From Hyphomicrobium denitrificans ATCC 51888 (GTDB lineage Bacteria > Pseudomonadota > Alphaproteobacteria > Rhizobiales > Hyphomicrobiaceae), in NCBI RefSeq assembly GCF_000143145.1, contig NC_014313.1:1488001-1552000 (forward strand): DNA of 64,000 bases. The letters run 5' to 3'. The stretch's first letter is position 1; each line of letters begins with the position of its first letter. A model generated the notes under the pieces. It did no database searches and was not told the origin of the DNA. It saw only the letters and a list, made by a program, of their open reading frames with translations. Both the position numbers and the translations under genes were made by a program. Below, in pieces: positions 43,960-52,507 of the stretch.

Positions 43960-44970
43960 TTAGCTGGCTTCGATGCTGGCGCCGGTGTTTCGGCCTTGTG
44001 CAACGAGAATGCTGAGACCGTCGCCTTTAGCCTCTTCGACTAAAGAATCATAGAGGCGTTGTGCTGCATCGGGGCTGTCGACAAACGCGAACCCTGTGGG
44101 GCCCCATGAGCTCTGTCCGATTCCCCGTGCGCCGAGGTCGCGCATGCGGTGGGCGAGCCGTCCAACGGCGGGGCTCGTCCAGACGCTGCCGCCCTGCTTG
44201 CTCGCGAAATAACCGCCGACGATCTCTTGTATTTCCGTCAGCGCAGAGCCGAACGCGGCGAGGTCAGCTTCCTTCAATCCCGGAATAAGTTTCATCAATA
44301 CGAGGTGGCAGATGTGCGCTGCCGAGCTTTGCGAAAATTCGGGCAGGTCGGCGAAAGCGGTCGTCTCGGCTTCGCCAGAAACGCCGGCGCTGTCCCTTTC
44401 AAAGATCAACATGACGCGCCAGGCGTCAGGGAAGTCGCAGCGCACCGTCAGGGGAGGGGGACGGTCGTCGGCGCCCTTTCCTCCGTCGACGATGAACCCG
44501 CCCGACGCAAACGCCGCGAGGCCGATGCCGGACCGAGCGCCGCGTTCGCCGAGTTGCGCGAGGTCGTCGGGAGTGAGCGTCCGGCCTTCCATCCGCGCGA
44601 TCGCAGCGCCGATCGCGAGCGCGAGCTGCGTGCCGGAGCCCAAGCCCGCATGGGCGGGAATGGCTTTTTGCACGTCGACGGAATAACCCGCGCCTTTGGT
44701 GTCGCCTGCGAATTTTTTGACGAGCGCCAGCGCGCGTGCGCTTTCGAATCCGTGGGCCTCATGCCGGGCGGAACGTTTCAGCGTCAGTTCCGTCTCCGGG
44801 TGATCAACGGCCAGTCCGATGCTGCCAAAACGCCTGCCGATAGCGCCGTTCAAGTCGAGGAAACCAAGGTGCAGCCGAGCCGGAGCCCTGACGCGGATCG
44901 TTGCCGAAGACGCGGATGAGAGACTCACGAAGCGGAATTCCTTTCCTTGGTGTTGTCCAAGCAGCTGCAT
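43960..44970 (-). CDS. mptG: Beta-ribofuranosylaminobenzene 5'-phosphate synthase family protein
   Basis: MptG (RFAP synthase) couples 4-hydroxybenzoate/p-aminobenzoate with PRPP, the first step specific to methanopterin synthesis. The 336-residue GHMP-kinase-fold protein shows RAPARLHLGFLDLNG at the N-terminus, the glycine/serine loop IPAHAGLGSGTQLALAIG and GARGIGQSSWGPTGFAFV. The annotated start adds an uncharacteristic 25 residues before the conserved domain, so a downstream start is possible. It is the first gene of the minus-strand C1 run and is divergent from the pterin dehydratase gene 74 bp away. Confidence 0.93.
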   Translation of the reverse strand: MQLLGQHQGKEFRFVSLSSASSATIRVRAPARLHLGFLDLNGAIGRRFGSIGLAVDHPETELTLKRSARHEAHGFESARALALVKKFAGDTKGAGYSVDVQKAIPAHAGLGSGTQLALAIGAAIARMEGRTLTPDDLAQLGERGARSGIGLAAFASGGFIVDGGKGADDRPPPLTVRCDFPDAWRVMLIFERDSAGVSGEAETTAFADLPEFSQSSAAHICHLVLMKLIPGLKEADLAAFGSALTEIQEIVGGYFASKQGGSVWTSPAVGRLAHRMRDLGARGIGQSSWGPTGFAFVDSPDAAQRLYDSLVEEAKGDGLSILVAQGRNTGASIEAS

Positions 44971-45044
44971 CGGGTTTGCGTTGGCGGGGGAAGGAGCGCT
45001 AGGCTCCAGGTCGAGTTGTCCGACAAAAGGAGAATAAGGGCAAG

Positions 45045-45422
45045 ATGAGTGCGGAACGTGAAAAAGCGATGTCTGAAGCCGACGTTAAGGCCTGGTTAGA
45101 GGCCAATCTACCGGCGTGGAAGCTTGAGGACGGCTGGATCCGGCGCACCTACAAGACGGCGAGCTGGAAGGGTACGCTGATGGTCGTCAACACGGTCGGG
45201 CATCTGGCCGAAGCAGCATGGCATCACCCGGATATCACCGCGTCTTATGCCTGGGTTGAAGTGCGTTTGGTGACGCATTCCGCAAAGGGCATCACTTCGA
45301 AGGATCTCGAACTGGCGAAGAAGATCGAGGACGTGGTGCATTGGCAGCCGGGCAAGGAAGGCAAGGGGCTCGAAGGCACGCCGCATAACGATCAGCGGTT
45401 CGCATATATCAAATACGACTGA
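45045..45422 (+). CDS. Pterin-4a-carbinolamine dehydratase family protein
   Basis: A 125-residue PCD/DCoH-type protein. The active-site histidines are in EAAWHHPDI (H60, H61, D63), and a second conserved segment is HSAKGITSKDLELAKKIE with H in it. Members dehydrate 4a-hydroxytetrahydropterins; in H4MPT-using bacteria homologues accompany the C1 genes, and here it is divergent from mptG and followed by folK. The C-terminal 25 residues (WQPGKEGKGLEG onward) exceed the usual ~100 residues. ATG 45045 lies 20 bases after AAAGGAG. Confidence 0.9.
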   Translation: MSAEREKAMSEADVKAWLEANLPAWKLEDGWIRRTYKTASWKGTLMVVNTVGHLAEAAWHHPDITASYAWVEVRLVTHSAKGITSKDLELAKKIEDVVHWQPGKEGKGLEGTPHNDQRFAYIKYD

Positions 45423-45434
45423 GCCGCACGCCAG

Positions 45435-45962
45435 ATGCCGCAAAGTCATTCGGGCCCAGCGACGAAAGTTCCACGCAATCCATTTGACGCTGTGCTGGGG
45501 CTGGGTTCGAACATCGGCGACAGGGTCGGCAATATCGAAGATGCGATCGCGCGTTTGACGGCGGACGGCGTCATCAAGCTCGTTGCGCGTTCGCGATATT
45601 ATCGAACCGCGCCGTGGGGCGTGACGGACCAGGATTGGTTCGTCAATGCTTGTATCGCGGTTAAAGCTGACGTTTCAGCGCGAGAACTGCTGGCGCGATG
45701 TCAGGCGGTCGAAAACGGCATGGCGCGTGTTCGCACGCAGCGCTGGGGACCGCGCAATATCGACGTCGACGTCCTAACCTTCCGCGACCAGAAAATCGTT
45801 GAGCCTGATCTTGTCGTTCCGCATCCGCGGATCGCCGAGCGGGCGTTCGTGCTCGTCCCGCTCAAGGACGTCGCTCCGGACATCAGGATCGATGGCGCGT
45901 CGATCGACGAGATGTTGTCGCGTCTTGACGCCAGCGACGTGCAGCCGCTCGCCGGGGCCTGA
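45435..45962 (+). CDS. folK: 2-amino-4-hydroxy-6-hydroxymethyldihydropteridine diphosphokinase
   Basis: FolK activates hydroxymethyldihydropterin for coupling. The 175-residue protein shows LGLGSNIGDRVGNIEDAI, the substrate loop YYRTAPWGVTDQDWFVNAC, RWGPRNIDVDVLTF and VPHPRIAERAFVLVPL. It follows the pterin dehydratase gene by 12 bases. In this island it may serve H4MPT as well as folate; whether another folK exists cannot be seen here. Confidence 0.95.
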   Translation: MPQSHSGPATKVPRNPFDAVLGLGSNIGDRVGNIEDAIARLTADGVIKLVARSRYYRTAPWGVTDQDWFVNACIAVKADVSARELLARCQAVENGMARVRTQRWGPRNIDVDVLTFRDQKIVEPDLVVPHPRIAERAFVLVPLKDVAPDIRIDGASIDEMLSRLDASDVQPLAGA

Positions 45963-46014
45963 CGATCGAACGGCGATCTGTTTCCTGTTGGGATATAATT
46001 ATTCTTCCTGAGCG

Positions 46015-46051
46015 CAAAAAGAAAGCGCCGCAGAACCCCTCTGCGGCGCTT
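46015..46051 (-). terminator. Terminator of the cytochrome c gene
   Basis: An 11-bp stem (46023-46033 with 46041-46051) and short loop, with AAAAAG on the plus strand just beyond the left arm giving a U-rich tail in the minus direction. Convergent folK may also use it. Confidence 0.8.
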
Positions 46052-46074
46052 ATGTCGATCGAGCAGGTCGGAGC

Positions 46075-46431
46075 CTACTTCAGCGTCTTGAGATATTCGA
46101 TCAGGTTGGCGCGATCGCCTTCGTCCTTGATGCCTGCGAAAATCATTTTCGTGCCAGGAACGTCCTTGGCCGGACCCTGCAGCCACTTGTCGAGCGACGC
46201 GTCATCCCAGGTGATGCCCGAATTCTTCAGAGCATCCGAATACTTGTAGTCTTCGAGCGAGCCAGCCTTGCGGCCGATGAGGCTGCCAAGGTGCGGACCG
46301 ACAGCGTTCTTGTCGACCTGGTGGCATGCTTTGCACTTGTTAAAGACAGTTTTGCCCGCGTCCGCGTCAGCAGCAACGGCTGCGACTGGCACTGCGGTGA
46401 TCATGGCGGCGGCCAAAATCCACTTGCGCAT
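46075..46431 (-). CDS. Class I c-type cytochrome (cytochrome c-550-like)
   Basis: A 118-residue periplasmic cytochrome c. The signal peptide is residues 1-20 (cleavage VAA-AD), the haem motif C33-KA-C36-H37 and the likely axial ligand M96 in PGTKMIFAG, as in cytochrome c2/c-550 proteins. ATG 46431 gives a standard signal; the ORF continues upstream without one. It lies directly downstream of pqqE, 152 bp away, with its own terminator. In methylotrophs such small cytochromes take electrons from the methanol-dehydrogenase cytochrome cL on to the oxidase; that role is likely here but other electron paths are possible. Confidence 0.9.
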   Translation of the reverse strand: MRKWILAAAMITAVPVAAVAADADAGKTVFNKCKACHQVDKNAVGPHLGSLIGRKAGSLEDYKYSDALKNSGITWDDASLDKWLQGPAKDVPGTKMIFAGIKDEGDRANLIEYLKTLK

Positions 46432-46583
46432 CTTGAGGTTCCTTCCCGTTTCGCCTTTTAGCAACGACAACTCTGCAACTCATAACTGAGTGCAGGAAGA
46501 ATGGCATTTTTTTTCTGAATGGAAGACGAACAGAATTGACGCACGGAAGCGATTAATTGCTTGCAGGGCCAAAAACTTGGCCG

Positions 46584-47744
46584 CTAGTTATCCGATGTAG
46601 CCTTGATCGGCCCCATGCGGCGGTAGACGAAGGGCGGGGGCGCGGCTTCGGCGCTCTCCTGCTCGGCGGCTGACACGAAAGCGGCGTGATATGGCGAGAA
46701 CTTGCACGCCGGATCGGTGTTGTCCGCGTCGCCCGTGAAGGCCATCGCCTGGCAGCGGCAGCCGCCAAAGTCGATTTCGGCGCGGGGGCAGCTGCGGCAG
46801 GGCTCTTTCATCCAGCTCGTACCACGATACTTCTGGAATGCCTGCCCGTTGAGCCAGATGTCGGCCAAGCGCCGATCCTTGACGTTATCGAAAATCAATC
46901 CGGGAATCGTTTCGGAGGCGTGGCAGGGAAGCACCTTGCCTTGTGGGGTGACGTTCATGACGCCGCGGCCCCATCCGCCCATGCACGGCTTGGGTGTTTT
47001 TGCGTAATAATCGGGAACGACGAAGTCGAAAACGAGAATGCCCTTCAGGCGTTCCTTGGCCTCCTCGACGATCTCGGCGCTCTTGATGACTTGCGCGCGA
47101 GTCGGCATGAGGCTCGCCCGGTTCTTCAATGCCCAGGCGTAGTACTGAATGTTCGCAACCTCGATGCGACCGGCGCCCATCTCGACCGCGAAGTCGATGA
47201 TGTTCGGCAGGTTCTCGATATTGAAGCGATGGATCGGCGCATTGATGGTGAGCGGCATGCCGAGCTTGCGCACCCACTTGCCGACTTCGCGCTTTTTCGC
47301 GAGGCCGCCTTTATATGCAGACATACGCTCGGCGTTGGCGTCGTCGACATCCTGGATCGACAGCTGAACGTGGTCGAGGCCCAGGTCCTGAAGCTTCTTC
47401 AGGCGATCTTCGGTCAGCGTCACGCCCGCCGTGATGAGGTTCGTGTAGAGGCCAGCCTTCGCCGCCACATCGACGATATCCTCAAGATCCTTGCGAAGCG
47501 TCGGCTCGCCACCCGAAAGGTGGATCTGCAGGATGCCGAGTTCGGCTGCCTGACGCATGACGTCCTGCCACTCGGCCGTCGTCAATTCCGTGTTGACGCG
47601 GTCAAGCTCGAGCGGGTTCGAGCAGTAAGGACACTGAAGCGGGCAGCGATGCGTCAGTTCCGCGAGCAGGCCGACCGGGGCGCGTGCGCAGACTTCCGCC
47701 ACTGGGTCTGGCGAAAACTGCTCCAACGGTGCGATTTCGTTCAT
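46584..47744 (-). CDS. pqqE: PQQ biosynthesis radical SAM enzyme PqqE
   Basis: PqqE joins the glutamate and tyrosine side chains of PqqA. The 386-residue protein has the radical-SAM motif C34-PLQ-C38-PY-C41, an SGGEPTLR stretch and a SPASM domain whose cysteines include those in PCHASE and [19 protein letters not shown] 47744 is chosen because GGAG lies eight bases upstream; a GTG 24 bases further up would overlap the gap to pqqD. It is the last gene of the pqqABCDE set. Confidence 0.97.
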   Translation of the reverse strand: MNEIAPLEQFSPDPVAEVCARAPVGLLAELTHRCPLQCPYCSNPLELDRVNTELTTAEWQDVMRQAAELGILQIHLSGGEPTLRKDLEDIVDVAAKAGLYTNLITAGVTLTEDRLKKLQDLGLDHVQLSIQDVDDANAERMSAYKGGLAKKREVGKWVRKLGMPLTINAPIHRFNIENLPNIIDFAVEMGAGRIEVANIQYYAWALKNRASLMPTRAQVIKSAEIVEEAKERLKGILVFDFVVPDYYAKTPKPCMGGWGRGVMNVTPQGKVLPCHASETIPGLIFDNVKDRRLADIWLNGQAFQKYRGTSWMKEPCRSCPRAEIDFGGCRCQAMAFTGDADNTDPACKFSPYHAAFVSAAEQESAEAAPPPFVYRRMGPIKATSDN

Positions 47745-47773
47745 GACATCGGCTCCGTTCTGTTTCACGCGTC

Positions 47774-48076
47774 CTAGGCTTTGACCACGCCCTTGTCCGA
47801 GAGTTCCTGCAACATGGATATGGTGTCGGCGAGGATCTCTTGCAGCGGTGCATTGTACTCTTTTGCGAGTGCGGTGGCGATTTCCTCAACACTCGTCGCG
47901 CCATCACAGCGCTTCAAAATCTCGACAGCGATAGGGTCAGGCTCGAACACGCGTTCGGGAGCAAGCACGTGCCATCGGCCGCGGCCGGCGTCGTGGCGCA
48001 GCTTGATGTGCGTCGGCAGTCCCGGCTTGGAAGCCGGGACGACCATCGTTCTCGTACGCGGTGCGTCTGCGTTCAT
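47774..48076 (-). CDS. pqqD: PQQ biosynthesis peptide chaperone PqqD
   Basis: PqqD binds the PqqA peptide and presents it to PqqE. The 100-residue protein has the RRE-type winged-helix fold: [28 protein letters not shown] and then [21 protein letters not shown] separate gene, not fused to PqqC as in Methylorubrum. Lies 12 bases after pqqC and 29 bases before pqqE. Confidence 0.95.
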   Translation of the reverse strand: MNADAPRTRTMVVPASKPGLPTHIKLRHDAGRGRWHVLAPERVFEPDPIAVEILKRCDGATSVEEIATALAKEYNAPLQEILADTISMLQELSDKGVVKA

Positions 48077-48088
48077 ACGTAAGCCTCG

Positions 48089-48865
48089 TTAATTCTCCGG
48101 CCGGAAAGCTCCCGGAGGAATGTGTCCGTCGACGTAAGCGTGGTAGAGCGCGTCGAGCTGCACCCAGAGAACATTGCATTTGAAGCGCACCGCGTCGATG
48201 CAGGCTTGCTGTTCGTCGCGCGTGCGGGCGTTCTCGAGTATGTAGTTCAGTGCGAAATCGGCGTCGCGCGGAGCCTGCGTCAGGCGGCGTTTGAAATACG
48301 CCATCACCTTGTCGTCGATGAAGTTGTAGTTCTCGAGCATGCCGGCGATGCGTTCTTTGTGAATCTTCGGCGCGAACAGCTCGGTCAGCGAGGAGGCGAC
48401 GGCGATCGTCAATGGCTGCTCGCGCACGAACGTGACGTAAGCCTCGACGGCAAAGACGGTCGCCGGAAGCGCGCCGCGCCGCGAGATGACGTACTCGCGA
48501 TCGAGTCCAAGGCCGTCCGTCAGCACGAGCCAACGCTCGATGCCGCCTTCTTCATCAGGAAGCAGACCATCATGATCGAGAATGCGATGCGTCCACTCGC
48601 GGCGAAGCTCGCGATCGTAAACCCGGCTGATGAGCGCTGCATCCTTGCGCGGAACGGCGGACTGATAGCAGAAGCGATTGAGCGCCCAGGCCTGCACCTG
48701 TCCCTTGTTCAGCTTGCCGCCGTGAAGCATGTGATGGAAGGGATGCAGGTCATGGTAGCGCTCGGGTCCGACCGCACGAATGGCTGCTTCGAATTCGGCG
48801 ACCGGCATCGGCGCCTCGTCACCGCGAAGCTCTGCTAATTTCTTTCCAACGCTGACCGGGTTCAT
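48089..48865 (-). CDS. pqqC: Pyrroloquinoline-quinone synthase PqqC
   Basis: PqqC carries out the final ring closure and eight-electron oxidation to PQQ. The 258-residue all-helical protein shows YHDLHPFHHMLHGGKLNKGQVQAW at the start and FCYQSAVPRKDAALISR, both typical. The start overlaps the pqqB stop by 4 bases. It is a stand-alone PqqC, not a PqqCD fusion. Confidence 0.97.
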   Translation of the reverse strand: MNPVSVGKKLAELRGDEAPMPVAEFEAAIRAVGPERYHDLHPFHHMLHGGKLNKGQVQAWALNRFCYQSAVPRKDAALISRVYDRELRREWTHRILDHDGLLPDEEGGIERWLVLTDGLGLDREYVISRRGALPATVFAVEAYVTFVREQPLTIAVASSLTELFAPKIHKERIAGMLENYNFIDDKVMAYFKRRLTQAPRDADFALNYILENARTRDEQQACIDAVRFKCNVLWVQLDALYHAYVDGHIPPGAFRPEN

Positions 48866-49794
48866 AAGCGGACCTCCATTCCATCAAAACCAACCTCCCA
48901 CCCGGCTGTTTCAACAGCTTTTCGAGCTTCCGAATTTTCATCCAGGATCGGGTTTGAATTGTTGATGTGAACGTAAATTTTTCGGCGAACGTTGAGATGG
49001 CTCAAAGCCGCGATAGAGCCTTCGTGACCGGAGACCGAAATATGGCCCATTCGCTTGCCGGTCTTGTTCAACAATCCTTGAGCGATCATTTCGCCGTCTT
49101 CGTAAAGCGTGCCGTCGAAGAAAATGACATCGGCTCCGCGGATGCGATCGGCGAGCGGCGCGTCGACTTCGGCGCAGCCGGGAATGTAGAAAAACGACTT
49201 GCCGGCTTTACGATCCGTCACTTTCAAGCCGATGGTGTCGCCGTCGCGGCTGCCGTAATTTTCGTTGGCGCCGCCCTTCTCCAGAAAGAGCGCAACCTTG
49301 CCTGGGACAGGGAAGGCTTCGACCGTCAGTCCGAGGTCGACGCCGGCGCCATGCAGTTCGGTCGGCCTGTCGAAGGGCAGTTCCAAGCGCGGTACGATCT
49401 CGGGGTTGCAGACGTTGAAAACTGAATTTGCCTTCAGCGTCGCGAGGACGAGGTCGGAACCGTAGATCGAAAACGGCTGACCTTCGCGGAGGCCGATCAG
49501 TCCGATGATGTGATCGACGTCGGCATTGGTGACGACAACGGCCTTGATCGGCGAATTACGCTTTGCGCCCGTCGTTTCAGGGTGCAACTCGGGCGTCTCG
49601 TTGATCTGCTGGCGAATGTCGGGCGAGGCGTTGAGCAACACCCAATTCTTGCCGTCGCTCGAAGCGGCAAGGGACGATTGCAAGCGCGCCTTAAACCCGG
49701 CAGCGCCTGAGCGAACCTTTGCCGACTGCATGCCATTGCAGTTCCACTGCGGGAATCCACCCCCAGCGGAGGACCCGAGCACTTTTATGATCAT
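48862..49794 (-). CDS. pqqB: PQQ biosynthesis protein PqqB
   Basis: PqqB is a metallo-beta-lactamase-fold protein that hydroxylates the PqqA tyrosine in vitro. The 310-residue sequence opens IIKVLGSSAGGGFPQWNCN, with VVVTNADVDHIIGLIGLREGQPF carrying the metal-site aspartate and histidine. ATG 49794 is chosen; the 30 codons further upstream have no family resemblance. It follows pqqA by 142 bp, overlapping pqqC by 4 bases. Confidence 0.96.
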   Translation of the reverse strand: MIIKVLGSSAGGGFPQWNCNGMQSAKVRSGAAGFKARLQSSLAASSDGKNWVLLNASPDIRQQINETPELHPETTGAKRNSPIKAVVVTNADVDHIIGLIGLREGQPFSIYGSDLVLATLKANSVFNVCNPEIVPRLELPFDRPTELHGAGVDLGLTVEAFPVPGKVALFLEKGGANENYGSRDGDTIGLKVTDRKAGKSFFYIPGCAEVDAPLADRIRGADVIFFDGTLYEDGEMIAQGLLNKTGKRMGHISVSGHEGSIAALSHLNVRRKIYVHINNSNPILDENSEARKAVETAGWEVGFDGMEVRL

Positions 49795-49936
49795 GGATAC
49801 CGGTGTCTTGCGCCCGCCATCTCGCCGAAGAGGCTGCGCAGAAAAATTTGCAAGGATATGACTGCGGCGGCCGATGAACCGCACCGACCGCCGCGCCGTT
49901 ATCTCACCAGTGTTGTGAGACCGAAGAAATCAATCC

Positions 49937-50026
49937 TCAGATGAGGTCGATTTCAGCCGGCAGGTAGCTCGTCACTTCGAGACCAACTTCCTGCTCGCGC
50001 ACAGCGGGCTTCGTCCAGATTTTCAT
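49937..50026 (-). CDS. pqqA: PQQ precursor peptide PqqA (operon copy)
   Basis: A 29-residue peptide, MKIWTKPAVREQEVG then LEVTSYLPAEIDLI, with E17 and Y21 in the conserved spacing. GGAGG nine bases upstream is a strong ribosome-binding site. First gene of the pqqABCDE operon; the 142-bp gap to pqqB contains a GC stem in the transcript that could allow higher pqqA expression. A second copy differing by one residue (V3) lies at 22210. Confidence 0.96.
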   Translation of the reverse strand: MKIWTKPAVREQEVGLEVTSYLPAEIDLI

Positions 50027-50659
50027 TGTGGTTCCTCCAAAGCGGTAACTGCTTTCCATTCCTGCAAGCCCCGCCGAGGGCCCACCCGATTGGTGCAGGC
50101 ACGTTTCTTGTGCGCGCCCAATCTGCGGATCGATCGACCAAAGTCAAGATCGTCCGGGTTCGTAGTATCAACATCACCTCGCGATAGAACTTTTCAAATC
50201 AATGTCTATCACGTCTGCGTGTGAGTGCTTTCGCGGCGCAATGCGGTTGGCCGGTGCTGGTGTTGGATTTTTTCTTGAGCCACCACGACCGCGCGGCAGG
50301 GCCATTCGCGAGGCATGTTGCTCCGAGCTGCCCAGGTGCGCGGTTCGGGCGGGTTGGAACGGCTGCGCGCCGCCCGAGAAATTGGTGGCATGTTAGAAAA
50401 TTATTCTTATATTTGGGGTTGAATGCCGCATCGGTGTAGAAAATTCTTCCAACAGGACGTAAAATAAGCTTATACGGATGCGCGGAGGCTTCCTGGCAAC
50501 CATAAGCCAAAGGCATCCGCAACCTCACCGCCAACGGTTTGTTTTTCTATCCCGCCGGTAAGCCTCATTAAGTCTTGCTGGCAAAGGGTTTTCCGATCGC
50601 TCGAATGTGCGCTGCGGCGGCGTCGGTAGATCGGCCAAGTGTTACGAGGAGAGCCTTCG
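50027..50659. other. 633-bp divergent intergenic region between pqqA and cysJ
   Basis: No convincing gene is seen; short ORFs here have no family features. It must hold the promoters of the pqq operon (minus) and the cysJI operon (plus). The stretch 50395-50470 is notably AT-rich relative to the region, compatible with a promoter for cysJI. No shared operator with the orphan pqqA region was recognised. Confidence 0.6.
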
Positions 50660-52447
50660 GTGACTGCCATTCCACTGCTTCCGCATAACGCTCCGTTTGC
50701 GCCGGAAGACATCGACACGCTGAACAAGGTCGTTGCAAAGACAACTCCACAGCAGCGTGCGTGGCTTTCCGGGTTCTTCGCGGGGTTTGAAGCAGCCCAG
50801 GGCAGCGGCGCCGTTCAGGCGGGCATTCCGGCCGCCAAGCCGCGGCAGCCCCTGACGATCCTGTATGCGAGCGAGAGCGGGAATACCGAGGCGCTGGCTG
50901 GCAAGGCGAAGAAGCTTGCTCAGAAGCACGGTCTCGACGCCAAGGTTTTCGATATGGCGGATGCCGATCTGGCGTTGCTGCCAAAGGCGAAAAACATCGT
51001 CGTTTATGCAGCGACCTGGGGCGAGGGCGACCCGCCGAGCCGGGCCGTCGACTTCTATCAGGCTTTGATGAGCGATGCCGCGCCGCGTATCGATGGTGTC
51101 CGCTTCGCGGTACTGGCGCTCGGCGATACGGCGTACACGCAGTTCTGCGCGACCGGAAAGGCGATCGATGCGCGGTTGGAGGAACTCGGCGGCGTGCGCG
51201 TTGCTGACCGCTCGGACCTCGACCTCGATTACGCAAAGCAGGCCGCTGACTGGACGGAAAAGTCCTTAGCCAAGTTTGCGCCGCCTGATGCGGCTGCGGG
51301 CGGCACGGTCGTTCACGTCGATTTCGGAGGCGCGATTGCGCCGGCGGGCGATGATGACGAGCCGCGCTATACGGCCGAAAATCCGCTCGAAGCCGAGATC
51401 ACTGGCCTCGTCAATCTCAACGGCACGGGATCGTCGCGCGAAACGTGGCATGCGGAGTTTGCCTTCGAAGATCCCGCATTCAGCTATCAACCCGGCGACG
51501 CCATCGGCATCATTCCCGAGAACGATCCGATTCTCGTCGATGAGTTGCTGAAAGTGGTTGGTCTATCGTCGGATGCTGCGCTGCTGCTCAAGCTGCAGAA
51601 GTCGTACGACGTAACCACGCTGTCGCGCGGCACGGTTGAAAATTACGCCAAGCTCACCGGGCGCAGCGACGTCAAGGCTCTGCTCGAAGGCGAAGCGTAT
51701 CCGAAGTTCGCGGCCGACCGGCAACTCGTCGATCTGTTTGAAGCGTACCCGGAAAAGCTGACGGCGGAACAACTCGTCGGGCTGCTCCGTCCGCTGCCGG
51801 GACGGCTCTATTCGGTGGCGTCAAGCCTCAAGGCGCATCCTGGCGAAGCGCATCTTCTGGTCGGCGCCGTGCGCTGGACGTCGCATGGCAAGGAGCGCAA
51901 GGGCGTGTCGTCGACGTATCTCGGCGAACGCCGCAAGGTCGGATCGACGGCGAGGATCTACGTCAAGCCGAACCGGCACTATCGTCTGCCGCCGGACGGG
52001 CACACGCCGATCATCATGATCGGAGCGGGTACGGGCGTCGCGCCCTATCGCGGATTTGTCGAGGAGCGGGTTGCAACCGGCGCAAAAGGCAAGAGCTGGC
52101 TGTTCTTCGGAGAGCGCAACTTCACGAACGATTTTCTCTATCAGCTCGAGTGGCAGGATTATCTCTCGTCCGGCGATCTGACCCGGATCGACGTTGCGTT
52201 CTCGCGCGATCAGCCGGAGAAAATCTACGTCCAGCATCGCTTGTGGGAGCGCCGGGACGATATCGCCGGATGGCTCGCGGACGGCGCGCATCTTTATGTC
52301 TGCGGCGACGAGAAGGGCATGGCGAAGGACGTCGATCAGACGCTCGTCAAAATTCTCGCTGAAGCCGCGAAGGGCGACGAAGACGCCGGTCGCGCCAAGC
52401 TCAAGGAATTGACGAAAGCCGGACGCTATCAGCGCGACGTTTATTGA
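50660..52447 (+). CDS. cysJ: Sulfite reductase (NADPH) flavoprotein alpha-component CysJ-like
   Basis: A 595-residue diflavin reductase. The flavodoxin domain (FMN) is around residues 65-205 with LYASESGNTEALA and the TWGEGDPPSRAVDF loop; the FAD domain contains RLYSVASS (late in that region) and the NADPH domain shows IGAGTGVAPYRGFVEER and the terminal GRYQRDVY. It supplies electrons from NADPH to the sulfite reductase haemoprotein encoded next. GTG 50660 is chosen, with AGGAG eight bases upstream, rather than GTG 50639. NADPH-type CysJI is less common in Alphaproteobacteria than ferredoxin-type CysI, so transfer is possible. Confidence 0.92.
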   Translation: MTAIPLLPHNAPFAPEDIDTLNKVVAKTTPQQRAWLSGFFAGFEAAQGSGAVQAGIPAAKPRQPLTILYASESGNTEALAGKAKKLAQKHGLDAKVFDMADADLALLPKAKNIVVYAATWGEGDPPSRAVDFYQALMSDAAPRIDGVRFAVLALGDTAYTQFCATGKAIDARLEELGGVRVADRSDLDLDYAKQAADWTEKSLAKFAPPDAAAGGTVVHVDFGGAIAPAGDDDEPRYTAENPLEAEITGLVNLNGTGSSRETWHAEFAFEDPAFSYQPGDAIGIIPENDPILVDELLKVVGLSSDAALLLKLQKSYDVTTLSRGTVENYAKLTGRSDVKALLEGEAYPKFAADRQLVDLFEAYPEKLTAEQLVGLLRPLPGRLYSVASSLKAHPGEAHLLVGAVRWTSHGKERKGVSSTYLGERRKVGSTARIYVKPNRHYRLPPDGHTPIIMIGAGTGVAPYRGFVEERVATGAKGKSWLFFGERNFTNDFLYQLEWQDYLSSGDLTRIDVAFSRDQPEKIYVQHRLWERRDDIAGWLADGAHLYVCGDEKGMAKDVDQTLVKILAEAAKGDEDAGRAKLKELTKAGRYQRDVY

Positions 52448-52507
52448 GACGGCGATCACACTGCATCAGAGGACTGTGCGCGGCAAACTTCGTTCCGCGG
52501 GGATAAA

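Noticed and set aside
48089..48865. PqqC-PqqD fusion as in Methylorubrum
   Set aside because: pqqC has a stop at 48089 and pqqD starts separately at 48076, so they are two genes.
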